64,000 nt of DNA. Source: Adineta ricciae. Taxonomy: Eukaryota; Rotifera; Eurotatoria; Adinetida; Adinetidae. This document shows positions 53,186 through 64,000 of the stretch, in pieces. Both the position numbers and the translations under genes were made by a program. The notes under the pieces are model-generated. The model ran no database searches. It worked only from the letters and a program-made list of their open reading frames with translations, and had not been told where the DNA came from. Within the stretch, counting starts at the first letter, position 1; each line of letters begins with the position of its first letter. The stretch is taken from positions 248,001 to 312,000 of the forward strand of contig CAJNOJ010000027.1 of assembly GCA_905250025.1 (NCBI GenBank). The letters run 5' to 3'.

Positions 53186-54885
53186 CTTGACTGTTTTCGA
53201 GTTGCGAATACACAGAAAGAAAAAGTGAATATTACATCGATCGTCGATCAATAATCTAAAGAAAAAAAAAGCATTCGATGAGATGAATTAGTTTGGAACG
53301 TCTAACATAGAATCGATGTGTACGAGACAAACGAAGACGCAAATATATAAAGAAGAAGAAGAAGAAGAAGGACGAGGAGGAAAAACGTGCCGCAGTTGCG
53401 ATTCGACGGTTTGCTTTGTTGTGTCATCCTCAGAATGGAGTACTTGAAAAGAAGGAGAAAACTTCTACGGACACAAAAATAAGAGTGACACTTTCAGCTT
53501 TTGGTAGAGAAAAAGAAAGAGAAAACTTCATGATTATAAACGTCTACACATTCAATGTTATATGAGTAATCAAAACGGATAGATATAACATACCATATGG
53601 AACTGTAATAGACAAGAAGTGGGAGAAAAGAACGTTTTGTATTCGTGATAATGAGAACGAAACCGGTTTACATCATTCTATTGAAGAAAGGCGACAAATG
53701 ATAATCAACAAGGAAATTGAATAAATATAATCTTGTTAATCATAGTGGAAAGTCAAATGATCGCTTTTGATACTGATCCTTACTTGTTGGCCTTTTCTTT
53801 CCTTTAAACAAAATAGCTTTGACAAGCTTTGATGTCAACTGTGAATTAACAGCAGTTGTCAACATATAAACAGGACTGAAAAGAAGATTGACTAGCAATC
53901 ATTGACATGCATTTTCTCCAGGTCGAAAACTATACGCCTTTCAACGCCTCATCAATCAAAAAACATAATTTATGTCGATTGCTTCACATTTCGTGAAAAT
54001 TTGCAGCATAACCCTCAAGTACCAACGAGCATTGTGTACTTTCAAGTTGAACTTCGTTTGAAAAATTAGAAGAAATATCACACCATTTTTAGATCATGTA
54101 TATCAAAATAAGAAGCCTGAAGAGCACTCATTCACCACATAGAGCGTATTAGAATAAATTACAGTGTACTTCCTCGAAATACTCATTTTCTTGCAGTAAT
54201 ATATTGAGATCGAAAAGTTCGCATGTATTCCGACTTGCCGCATATCCCTAGATATTCAATTTAAGCTAATATTAGTCCAGGATGTTGTCTCATTTATGGA
54301 TTTCATCATTAGAAATTTGTATATATATATATAAACAGATCATATCGATATCTGCATGAGTATTTACAAATCAACGTAAACACATTATAAACGTTCTCAA
54401 TACAATCCAAATATTAATGATTGTGTTATGTATGTATTAATAACGATCATAATTGAATTCGAGGCAAACTTTTCGCTAAGACAACATAATTGAATTGTGC
54501 ATAGGAAGGCTCGACACTAGGAGGCACTCTGAAAGAATAGAGAGTATGACTTGTCATAGTCATTGAGCTGTGATGCAATTAGTAAGACCAGCGCCGATAT
54601 GTCAGAAATATTCGGATTAGTTTTAGCACTGAATGAACCTGCTCTTCAAAACAAGCAGAACTATTCTTGGCAAATCAAAAGTAGAGGGTGAAATTTCTAC
54701 TCGTTCACTGTCGTTTGAAGTATCTGCATCGGTGAACGCTAGTAGCGACAAAATGTTATATAATGCGGAAATGCTTTGTATTGGTTCTTTCGACTAACCA
54801 ATCAATAAATCTTTCCGTACAATGAGAAAAGCGTGCTTTTGTTTAAGTTAATTATTTACTAAACTGATCAGATCATTCGTTTCAG
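53186..54885. other. spacer between RSK 5' exon and MICOS10
   Basis: About 1.7 kb between divergent genes with an (GAA)n run at 53351-53370 and a TA-rich tract near 54320. No coding sequence is supported. It probably contains the distal RSK promoter and the MICOS10 promoter. Confidence 0.5.
53351..53370 (+). repeat. AGA/GAA trinucleotide microsatellite
   Basis: A perfect run of about six to seven AGA units in the intergenic region, followed by an imperfect purine tract. Confidence 0.75.
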
Positions 54886-55358
54886 ATGGCATCATCGAAT
54901 CGTATATTAACATCAGCAGACGTCAACGGACAAAAATGGGATCGATGTTTAACCGATGCTGTTTTTAAAACAGGTTCGTTCATTTCCAACTAGTATTCTT
55001 TATTCTCACATATTCTATGATTGCAGTATCGGGTGTAGCATTGGGATTTGTTTTCTCTGCTCTTTTATTCAAACGTAAATAGATTTCACCTACTCTTCTT
55101 CATTATATTAAAATTTCACTATTCATATCACTAGGTCGACCATGGCCTGTGTTCTTGGGAACAGGTATGGGTATAGGAATGGCGTATAGTAATTGTCAAA
55201 ATGATTTACGGTCACCATATGTTCAGTCTCAATCAATACCCATCACTCGACCCGACCGACATGTTCCGACAGTAAGAGCACAAGATTGTTGAAGAGATTA
55301 AAAAAAAAACAATTAAATTTCATGTTTGATATATTTTTAGAAACCATCAGATAATTGA
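54886..55358 (+). CDS. MICOS10: MICOS complex subunit MIC10
   Basis: MIC10 is an inner-membrane protein that oligomerises and bends the membrane at crista junctions. Four exons (54886-54973, 55027-55074, 55135-55271, 55341-55358) encode about 96 residues, slightly longer than the usual 78. Family hallmarks are NGQKWDRCLTDAVFK, the first membrane helix SGVALGFVFSALLFKR, and the second helix with the glycine-rich GTGMGIGMAYSNCQ that drives oligomerisation. A polar C-terminal tail (about 25 residues) follows. The start ATG sits directly after TTTCAG, suggesting that the transcript is spliced right at the start codon. AATAAA lies at 55438-55443. Confidence 0.93.
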
Positions 55359-58317
55359 TGATTTTCTTGCTGATTAGAATATGAACATCCCATTCTTATT
55401 TTTTGTATTCATGCAAATCTACCTTCCATTTCAAGAAAATAAACCTAGCCCAACAATTTCGTATGTTTTATTTGGTTTTATTAGTTCGTTTCACAGATGA
55501 GATTATACATCGTCAGAGGTAAGACTTTAGTAAGCTTAGCGTGTCTAAATTTTGACAGGGGTATGAATTCATCGATCGTCTTGTCATGATGAAAGGTGGA
55601 AGATTGTCAATGCAAATAAATTCAGTATTTTGAGTAATGCGGTTACGCGAAATTCAATAGACGTTCGTTTAATTATCATTTAGAACGTCGAAGAAATTTG
55701 TTTAACAAAACAATAAAGCTTTCTTCGCGTCTCTGTCTGTCTCTCTTTCACTCCATTGTGATTACACAAAGAATAAAGTTCGATGTGATGGGGGATAATC
55801 GGACTCCGCGTCTTTTTTTTTCTTTTCATTTACACAATCGATAGTCGTGAGGCGACATTCTCTCTCGCGTTCGCTGTGTGTATGTGTTCTTTTATTGATA
55901 TGATTATTATTTGGTAGCAGTAGAGAGAACAAGGAGAATAGGGGGCGAACCACATTTTAATATATTGCTGCATATGTTTGCATGTGCTGTTCAATGTGTA
56001 TTCGGCCAGCTAGACTAAAAGTGTAGGGAGAGAGCAGGAACAAAAAAAAATGAACATTGTGTCGCGTATGAACGCAGAAGAACAAGTAGAGAAAAACAGA
56101 AAGAGAGTGAAAGAATAGATCAAAAAAATTGCCTAGAAGAGTGAGCAATTCGGTCGACATAAGTATGGTGATAGTTTGAAATATACATCGCACTCAGGAG
56201 ATTTTGTCGTAAGTTATTGTTTCCTGTGATCGTGATGAAATTAGCCAAGATTAATCAATCTTCTCATCTGTTTTACTTTCTCAAGGCTTTTCTGCACTTG
56301 TCTATATATGCATAGATATATATTCGGTCATCATCATGTAACATTTATTTAGAGATTTACACATCTGGTTTTCGGTTTATTCCTCTAGTCTGATTAATTG
56401 ACAGATAGTAATCAAATGGAAGAAAAAAGGTCATCAGCAAATTCTTCATCTTCGAGCTCGACTTTTGTTCGTCTGTATTGTCAGTAATACGAGATGTCGA
56501 TTGTATTTCTTCCAACATTAAACCTTTATCTTTCTAATGAAATTCCTCCTGCTAGGATTCTTTGTTCAATAGACGCTTGATCGATTCGATCGAAGTAATG
56601 TTTTGTAATCAATGTTAGCAGACTTGTCTGGCTTGTGTTATCAATATTATTGTATTAGATTTCTTCTCGTTTTTTTTTCATATAATCAAACCTTGAGAGG
56701 CGATGATGATGATTCTTGATTCATTTATTGTCGCATAAACGTGAAAAAGGAAAAAATAATCTAGTATCAAACTGAATGACATGGCGCAAGGCCGTTTCTC
56801 TTTTATTTATATCATCTACAGTAAATATAGAACGCGCACGTAAATATATATGAGAGTGTCATGAGACTTTCTTTTTTTCAATTAAAAAATTTTCAATATC
56901 TCGAAATCTAAACTAGACAGATGAGTTTTACGCATTCAAAATGAACACTTGAAATCAGAAATCAAAGATTAAATAATGTTGACCTTGTAACATTTCGGTC
57001 AAATCGAGTGATTTCTAACCACGAGATCCAAGTGAAATGATTCTCTGCGTCGCGAACTTTTTTTCTCATATCTCTAACCGTTGAAAACTATATAATGGAT
57101 GAACACACCGAGATTCAAGCCGTGTTCGTCTCTTCTTTTTATATGATTCTATTGTTTCCTTCACTGTTGTTCAACAGGACAGCGGCGATAGTTTGTGTAG
57201 AAGCAGATGATCATCTCATCTGTAATCGATTTGCGTTGAGCAGAAGAGAAAAAAGAGAGAGGGGAAAAAAGCAAAATGTTGCTGTGTCGTCACCGTTCGC
57301 TTTATTTCTTCATTCTTTTCTTTTTCTTTTTTCTGCTCTTCTCTTTCATGCTATTCTGAAGCAAACAAGAGCACAAACGTCATTTTCTCTCTCTCTCTCT
57401 CCTGCTGTGTGTCTTTAGTCAGTGAGTGAATAAGATGACACTCTTGCGGGCATTCGTTCATCGCTAAATATAAGTAAGTATTATGCCTAGCAGAAATAAA
57501 ATTATTGCGAGAAAACGTGTTTAAATCGTTGATCGTCGTAGTTGCGAAAAGTTCTGTAAAAAGCAACGCATTGAAAGTTCTTTTTTTGTCAGCCACAGCA
57601 TTAATGGGTGCTCTCGCCATATTTACAAGGACAATAGGCAAACGATTACAAAACAGTTTTAAAGAAAAAGAGAGAAAACTTATGTAATGCACCGACAGGA
57701 CATGATTCGTTTCTTCATTCGTGTTGCTCGAATGGCAAAAAAAAGTGATAAGAACGAGGGGAGATTTCAATCAAATGTCAAAACCAACTTAGTGATGTTG
57801 TTTTTCAATTAGATCAGCGTTTAGACGTCGAATGACATTTACGCGTGAGAGAAAATCAAATGTGAACGGCGACTTCAGTACATATTTAATAAGTTATATC
57901 AGAAATCAAATCTGGCATTCTCTCAGACATGAAGTTTTCCTCTCGACGAACTCCTCTGAGACATGGCAAAACCTTCATCTTGTGTTTCCATCTTATTATT
58001 TTTTCTCCTTGAGCTTCAGTTAACTTATCTTATCGATGCTATGATAGTTCGTTGATCTTTGCTCATCGTCGTCTATGGATGTATATATGTAATATATACA
58101 CATACATATCTGAACAATTAGAGTAGCATAGTGTCGACGGTCCAAAGCCAAGGTTGGCTGTGTCCTTGCCATCAGCTTGTTCTTTCTTTCTTCTTCTTTT
58201 TTTCATCTTGAATCATGCATCAATGTCAATTTATGTTGATCAATATATATGTATACATTATAAGCTTCAGATGTGATATGACAATAAAAGAAAATCTTCT
58301 GGCATAAAAAAAAAAGA
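55359..58317. other. 3-kb gene-poor spacer before TRIM-NHL gene
   Basis: AT-rich DNA with many CT/GA-rich simple stretches (for example near 55730-55760, 55855-55875 and 57385-57405). Several frames up to 139 codons occur on both strands near 57095-57770, but they overlap one another antisense and have no recognisable domains. No gene was annotated. Confidence 0.55.
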
Positions 58318-61253
58318 ATGGGTTCAACATTGGTGGAAACGATCAATATCAATGCAAAAGATTTTACTGAACATTTCCTAACTTGTTCAACGTGTATCAA
58401 CCAATATTCATCGGATTCTCATGAACATCAGCCGAAATTATTGCCATGCTCGCACACGGTTTGTCGACAATGCTTAGAACGTATTGTTAGTTCTCAACCA
58501 CGATCAGATGCGATTAAATGTATGTTTGAACAATGAATTGGATTGCATAGCTTTATATGTAATTTCTTTTCAGGTCCAATCTGTCGAGAACATATTCTAC
58601 TGCCGCGAGGTACGTTTTGAAAAACGAGAGATTGTACATTCGAAAACGAACCTTTTGTTTTTCTTACAATGTTTTAGGTGGTGTGACTTCATTTCCACCG
58701 TCATTTTTAGTTAATCAATTACTTGATCTAATGGTTAGTCAACGACGTGATGTTATACCGAAATGTGAGTCTCATACCAATGAAGAATTACTCTTTTGCG
58801 AGACATGCGATAAGATATTCTGTCAATTATGTGATCAACACCAAATCTCGGCGGAACACACGGTCGTACCATTCTCCTTAGCCATCAAACGTATGAATGA
58901 AATTCTCTCGTTCAAAGCTTCGAAAAGTAAGCAGACGTTGATTTATTTTTCTCGAACAAGATCATAGAAAGCACTCGATTTAATTGCCAACATGGGCAGT
59001 AGTGAAAAGGAAATTCTCTCAGCTAGGGTTTCTCTTTTTTCCCCGTTAAAAGTTATTTGACTAATACGTTCCTCAAATAACAAACTTTTCACTTCCTTCC
59101 TGTATTTGACCTATGTTTCAGTATGTGAAAAAAGCTCATTAGTTCTAAATTCACACATTCTTAATGAGAGTTCCCCTTGGTATGGTAAAAAGTACACTTT
59201 CATTTTCATAGGCCCTTGATTCAGTGGAGTGTTAGAAATGTTCTTGACGCCATCTGTGTGACATCGATCTAGAGTGTTTCGGTTGGAAATATATTTTTGT
59301 AATTTTGTATTGCAGCAACCAGTTGTTTGGATCATGCACTCGAATTGGTCAATAATGAGATTCTTCGCTTAGATAGTAGTATGGAAAAAGCGGGTAAGTG
59401 ATGACATAATCAGCATTGTTTTACGAGAACAAATTCAATAATTTTTTTAGCGGAAGCGATTAATCGATCGTTTAGTGAAATCAAAACTTACGTGGAAAAT
59501 CGTCGTCATAATCTGCTACAATCGCTTAAAACAACACGAGATTACAAGCAAAAAGTCCTCAATGATCAACTGAACGTGATTTTAAGTAAGATACATCTTC
59601 CTTTCGTCGAAGTTTCGTCGATTACCATCGAATTTGTTTAGATGAAAAAGCAAAAATTGAACAAGAATGTGCCACGTTTCAACAAGCATCGGATATTCAT
59701 GTTCTGACACAACGTATTCAAAAATTGAATGATCGAATCGAACGAATGTCCTTACTGGGTGAACCACGAGAAAATTCTTTTATGACATTCGAGTTTCGGC
59801 ATAACCATGCATTGCAAGACTTAGCGCGTTCTTTGAATAGCGTTGGTCGGATACGTGTATCATCAACGTATCCACCCTTATGCCGAGCAAAAATTGAACC
59901 ACCAGTTGCGAATCTACAATGTGCGATCCATATTGAAACTGTCGACTACAATGGCAATGTTCGAATGGATGGCGGCGATCCATTGACAGTCAATATTTGG
60001 GATCCATATGGAAAACTATGCGAATATGATCTGCATGATAAACAATGCGGAACGTATACAATTATATTTCGACCATTGATCAGTGGTCATCATAAGATAG
60101 ATATTCGTATTTTCGATCGACCTATCTCAGGTTCGCCATTTCTGGCTGATGTAACAAAACATAATAATCCATTGTGGTCGTTTGGTAAGATAAGAAACTG
60201 TCGAAACTCACTGGATTTGTGTCTTTGTACTTTTTAAAGGTAAACGCGGGCGAGGTGACAATGAATTATCAATGCCGGTGAGCGTTATTGTCGATGATTG
60301 TAATGAACGAGAACAAGTATACATCCTCGATCCGGGAAATAGTCGAATCAAATGTTTAACCATTGACGGAAAATTTGTCGAACATTTAGCCACTAATTCA
60401 CTTGTCGAAGCAACAAGCACTGGCTTAGCGTACCGTTCATCCACTTCAGCATTCTATCTATTGGATTGGAAAAGTAAATTTATCACTGAATTTACTATTG
60501 ACAATCGTCAATCGTCATCTACACCATCGGATAACAATCAAGTTTCTGTTATTCATCAAATAACATGTTCATCATTCAATGAACCAGTTCAAATCGCTCT
60601 TTTTGAACAACATACGAATGCTGTCCTCGTATGCGATAACAATACATTGTTAATCATTGACAATCGCACAGGTGAACTAATCAATAAAATCGACACACGT
60701 TCGTTTGGTATTAAAACAATCAAAGCATTCACGATTGGCTTACAAGATGAAATCATCATTGGTGATCATCGAATACATATTCTCTCCTATGATGGTAAAT
60801 ATCTTCGACAGATTTCGTCAATAAATCAACAGCAAATCGTCGATGTTGACATTCACATTACTCATGAACCACCAGATCTCATTGCATCACATCATAGTAA
60901 ACAATCTACACTGTCATCCATTCATCAACATTCAAAGTCTGTAAATAATCTTCAGACAACGAAAGGAGGTGAGCATTTCTCGAAGTTTTTCCGCATCGTT
61001 TCGACTTTTCGTTGCTTTAGGTTTCTATACGGCGCTTTGTGTGGATAAAAACGGTCTTCTTTTAGCTGGAAAATGCGAAAAGGATGGCAATGCACATATT
61101 GAAATCTATGACGCCCAAGGTCATTTGTTACGTATTATTGATTCCTATAATCAACGCTTACGACGGCCGTGTTCATTGGCAACAACAAACGATGGTTGTG
61201 TATTTTGTGTGGATTTAACAACCGATTCAGTACGCAAATATCGTTACGCATAG
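58318..61253 (+). CDS. TRIM-NHL protein, TRIM2/TRIM3-like
   Basis: A RING-type E3 ubiquitin ligase with an NHL beta-propeller, a family that regulates neuronal and developmental targets. In order it has a RING (CSTC..LPCSHTVCRQCLERI..CPICRE) whose last Cys pair lies after a short intron, and a B-box (CESHTNEELLFCETCDKIFC..H). A coiled coil (about 59315-59740), a filamin-type Ig domain (about 59870-60180, GDPLTVNIWDPYGK..GSPFLADV) and an NHL propeller region (about 60240-61250, including YILDPGNSRIKCL and SLATTNDGCVFCVD) follow. Phases agree across the introns, including a 386-bp one near 58928-59313. The propeller repeats look divergent, with a Ser/His-rich insert near 60900. The RING-B-box-coil-filamin-NHL order matches TRIM2/3. 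Confidence 0.9.
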
Positions 61254-61532
61254 GAATTTTTCTTTTCTCATTCAGGTTCTTATTCGTTTTGTGTTTACAT
61301 GTGTGTGAGTGTCAGATAGTGATTCCCCTTCTTTTCCTTCTTTGTTCGTACATTTATGTATGCATATTCATTGATTGTTATTTGTATAAAGTGTTGTCGC
61401 CGTTCTTTCTCACTCTCTCATTTGTATATTATTATTTTTCTCTTCTTTTATTCTTTATGTTAACATGGAAAGAAGTACTTTCGTATAGAAAATCAATATG
61501 AGAGATAGATATTTCTGGGAATTGTCAGTATA

Positions 61533-61538
61533 AATAAA
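61533..61538 (+). terminator. polyadenylation signal AATAAA
   Basis: A canonical AATAAA 280 nt downstream of the TRIM-NHL stop, the best candidate for its 3' end. It also marks the upstream edge of the next open frame. Confidence 0.45.
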
Positions 61539-61960
61539 GATTTTTTAATGACGAACACACTCTGTATGGCCACGTTTTAAAGGCATTCATCGATCGGTAT
61601 CAACGACTCATTTCCGGAGAGAAACAACACTATCAAATATCTGTCATTGGCGAATTCAACATCGTTTCGTCTTACTTTCTAATTAAGGATGGATTCCTCG
61701 AGCAGAAAAACAGTCAAGACTTCGTGTCTGAAATGCAAATTCCATTCGTTGATTACCATACTAATGAGCGATTAATTGAGCACCTAAGCGACATCTTTGC
61801 TTTGCAAGGAATAGAACATTGGTTCCATTGTAAATCCATTCAATTGGAAGAAATACTTTATGACTCATCTGACTTGCTTACTTACTTCTTCGTCAAACCG
61901 GAAATAATCATTTATAACTTTGATGATTGTATTTCGATCGAACGCACGCGTTTAATATAA
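61539..61960 (+). pseudogene. ATG-less open frame, possible gene remnant or terminal exon
   Basis: An open frame of about 140 codons after an in-frame TAA, ending LISIERTRLI-like at TAA 61958-61960. Residue composition looks protein-like (for example YGHVLKAFIDRYQRLISGE, IPFVDYHTNERLIEHLSDIF, YFFVKPEIIIYNF), with no low-complexity runs. It has no ATG until MQIPFVDY deep inside, and I could not find a convincing upstream exon in the TRIM 3' flank. It could be the last exon of an unseen transcript or a truncated relic. The family is unknown. Confidence 0.4.
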
Positions 61961-62055
61961 TTTTAGAATGATAATTAGAAACTTTGGCGATATGAGTATG
62001 AGCTACAACACATCGTCGTAATTGTTAACTTGTTTTAATTTAATCACGCATTGAC

Positions 62056-62422
62056 ATGCATAAAACATCATCAACAGCTAAATTTCAAAAAAATCGTTCT
62101 GTAAGTTATTCTTCTTCTTTCAAAATAATTAAAAAAAATTCCCAAACGGAAAACTCAGCATCTAGTCACTTGTCTTCATTCTTCTGAAAACGACAAAGTG
62201 CAACAAGCTTTGCCGTTTTCTTCTTCACCTAATGATTCATTCGTTTCTACGACCATTCATTTATCAAAGTCATTGCTCAAACAGTTCAAAGGTGAATGAT
62301 TCGTTTCGTACGGAAATATTCCGTTTCTCTTACCAGACGAACGCTTAGTCGAACTGACGATCATAAGAGGTTTATTTTCAACGCATTCAGAAAACAGCAA
62401 TTACGTTCTTGAGTGCTTGTAG
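62056..62422 (+). CDS. hypothetical 87-residue protein, three exons
   Basis: Exons 62056-62100, 62159-62291 and 62337-62422 are bounded by GTAAGT..CAG and GTGAAT..ACCAG introns of 58 and 45 bp. All phases agree, giving one 87-residue frame ending at TAG. The product has a basic start (MHKTSSTAKFQKNRS), a Ser-rich middle and a more structured C-terminus (LLKQFKDERLVELTIIRGLF). There is no signal peptide or membrane segment. Without the second intron the frame would stop at 62297. I do not recognise it. It may be a real small gene or a 5' leader gene of the OSBP-like locus 175 bp downstream. Confidence 0.45.
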
Positions 62423-62596
62423 AAAATTGTTTTCTCGTGAAGATCTCTTCATCTAGAACTTTCTCGTTTCGATGTTGTTTACTAACATTTCTATTTATGT
62501 GTGTACATATGTATAAATAGTCATTTTCGAGCGAGAGAACGAAGAAAAAGCAAATGCTTCGCATTCGTCTCATTCTTTTCGTGATTCATCTCGACA

Positions 62597-64000
62597 ATGA
62601 CGGACGAGAAAAGTAAAAAACATTTGAAACTGAAAACAATTGATGACCTTCGAAAAGATGCGACCTACGAATTGAATCTCTTCTCGAAAAGACGACGATC
62701 ACAATTATGTACATCAGCGAAACTAATTGACGAAGATTACGCGGATGATCAAGTATTTACGAACATTTTCACTTTGTTTCCTTCTGTCGAAATCGGTATT
62801 TTGATTCGATTTGTTTTTCTTTAGGTTATTACTGATTCCGATAATGGCGAAGATTCAGATGAGGAAACTACAGCAGGAGTCAATGATAAAACAGTTACAA
62901 CCAGTGGACAGAAAAAACAAAAGCAACGAAAGGTTCACATAAAGGAAAGAGCTTGTCATTTGCAAAACAAAATTCTCTTTAGACATATGTGCCAGAATTG
63001 TTGCCCATGGGTTCGAGAGATGATCCATCGAAGCCCATGATCACTCTGTCGAATTATCTGATGAAAAAACGTAAATGGCCGTATCGCGGATGGCACAAGC
63101 GATACTTTGTGTTAAACAATGGGTCACTTGTTTACGGCAAATCAGAACAAGAGGTAGAGAATGAGTTGTTCGGGTGTGCTCTTCATTTTACATGATCTTT
63201 AGATTAAACGTGGCCGATACAATGGCAAATGTGATATTGGTTTATGTATTGTAACTTTTGTTCGAGAATTACAACGAATTAACATCGATGAAACGAACTC
63301 GGTTTATCATATAAAAATCAAAGATAAGAAAACGTTTGATCAATGGCTGGAACAGATCGCACTTCATCGAAACAATCGTCAAAAGATTTTAGAACAACAA
63401 AGTCCATTAATTCAACAACTCAATTCTTCCGATGAGAACAAAACCGAAGCCAATGACACAGCTCAATCATCTACTCACAATTCCATCCCGTCAACTGATC
63501 GATTGTTTTACAATGGTAATTTCGTACTTGGAAAACGAGCGAGTTTTCATTGACGTTAACATAGATTTCGCTGACATACAAGTTCAGTTAAGTAGCTTAT
63601 CAGATATTCTCGAACACATCAAGACAAACGCCACCACGACAGGATCAAGTGTATCATCGAGATCGATTGTAAGCATTGCTTTCAGAATTTCATCATATGA
63701 ACGTTGTATTCTATCATAGGATGGAAGTAAGACAAGCGGTGGACATACACCATCAGCTAGTATCAGCAGTATCAATTCATTTACCTTACTCGATGCTCAA
63801 CGACAAGATTATTTTGAAATTTCCAAAAAAGGTTTGATACAAAGAAGTGTTTAACATATACATAATATATTTTTCGTTTAGTCTTCGATAATCTCAATAA
63901 TCTTTACAAACGTCTGTCCGTTCTTGCTATTGAACAACAACAACAACAACAGCAGCAGCAAAGTTCATTGGTAGATAGAGTTGAAATAGAATTAAAATGA
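62597..64000 (+). CDS. OSBP-related protein (ORP3/6/7-like), 5' part, cut by edge
   Basis: ORP3/6/7 proteins transfer lipids at membrane contact sites. The part seen has an acidic, basic-interrupted N-terminus and then a PH domain beginning at SNYLMKKRKWPYRGWHKRYF and continuing to VYHIKIKDKKTFDQWLEQI. A helical linker (about 63540-63830) with a poly-Gln run follows. The PH start MKKRKWP.GWHKRYF is typical of the ORP3 subgroup. The C-terminal lipid-binding domain lies beyond the window. The in-frame TGA at 63998-64000 is probably intronic, because a GTAGAT donor-like site follows SSL at about 63971. Confidence 0.85.
63934..63961 (+). repeat. CAA/CAG run encoding poly-Gln
   Basis: Nine to ten consecutive glutamine codons (CAA then CAG) in the ORP linker. 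It is a coding trinucleotide repeat. Confidence 0.8.

Noticed and set aside
57095..57770. Overlapping frames on both strands (107 codons plus, 139 codons minus, 60 codons plus with a hydrophobic stretch)
   Set aside because: They contradict each other on opposite strands and include low-complexity CT-rich tracts. The hydrophobic 57505-57687 frame lacks an ATG at its start.
63998..64000. In-frame TGA as the end of the ORP protein
   Set aside because: The C-terminal lipid-binding domain is missing and a GTAGAT donor-like site lies just upstream, so the stop is most likely intronic.
1..64000. Transposons, CRISPR arrays, tRNA or rRNA genes
   Set aside because: No transposase, reverse transcriptase, long terminal repeats, regularly spaced repeats or convincing tRNA B-box sequences were seen by eye. 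A tRNA scan and a repeat search would be decisive.

Overview
The window is a piece of a compact animal genome. The genes carry many introns, mostly about 45-60 bp with GT..AG borders, and most products have clear animal orthologues: a laminin alpha chain, MAP3K4, CEP89, mitochondrial ArgRS, RSK, MICOS10, a TRIM-NHL protein and an OSBP-related protein. Short introns, AT-rich spacers, intact single-exon rhodopsin-type receptors and acceptor-like AGs placed right at start codons fit a rotifer, most likely a bdelloid. The taxon is an inference and was not tested by any search. No tRNA, rRNA, CRISPR array or transposon coding sequence was recognised.

Layout. 0.2-12.6 kb (-): a complete laminin alpha chain (LN, LE repeats, large insert, L4, LE, coiled coil, LG1-5). 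13.1-14.7 kb (-): a neuropeptide-type GPCR. 14.7-17.9 kb: spacer. 17.9-26.1 kb (-): a MAP3K4-like kinase with altered catalytic motifs. 28.0-28.5 kb (+): a small secreted Cys protein. 28.6-29.8 kb (-): a second GPCR. 31.6-35.4 kb (+): CEP89. 36.0-36.3 kb (-): a tiny secreted protein. 38.1-42.4 kb (+): mitochondrial-type arginyl-tRNA synthetase, with a 113-codon gene nested antisense in its 1.3-kb penultimate intron. 42.6-43.4 kb (-): a Tctex1-type dynein light chain. 44.4-46.0 kb (-): a secreted M14A carboxypeptidase. 46.5-49.3 kb (-): p90 RSK, with candidate alternative 5' exons reaching to 53.2 kb. 54.9-55.4 kb (+): MICOS10. 55.4-58.3 kb: spacer. 58.3-61.3 kb (+): TRIM2/3-like TRIM-NHL. 61.5-62.4 kb (+): an ATG-less open frame and a small three-exon gene. 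62.6 kb to the edge (+): the N-terminal part of an OSBPL3/6/7-like protein.

The genes do not form one pathway; this is an ordinary multigene chromosomal region. Two are protein kinases (a MAP3K and the ERK-effector RSK), two are receptors, and two serve ciliary or centrosomal functions (CEP89 and a Tctex1 light chain). The most unusual features are the non-canonical catalytic motifs of the MAP3K4-like kinase, the candidate alternative N-termini of RSK (one begins MPLAQ, as vertebrate RSK1 and RSK2 do), the nested gene in RARS2, and several small unrecognised genes.
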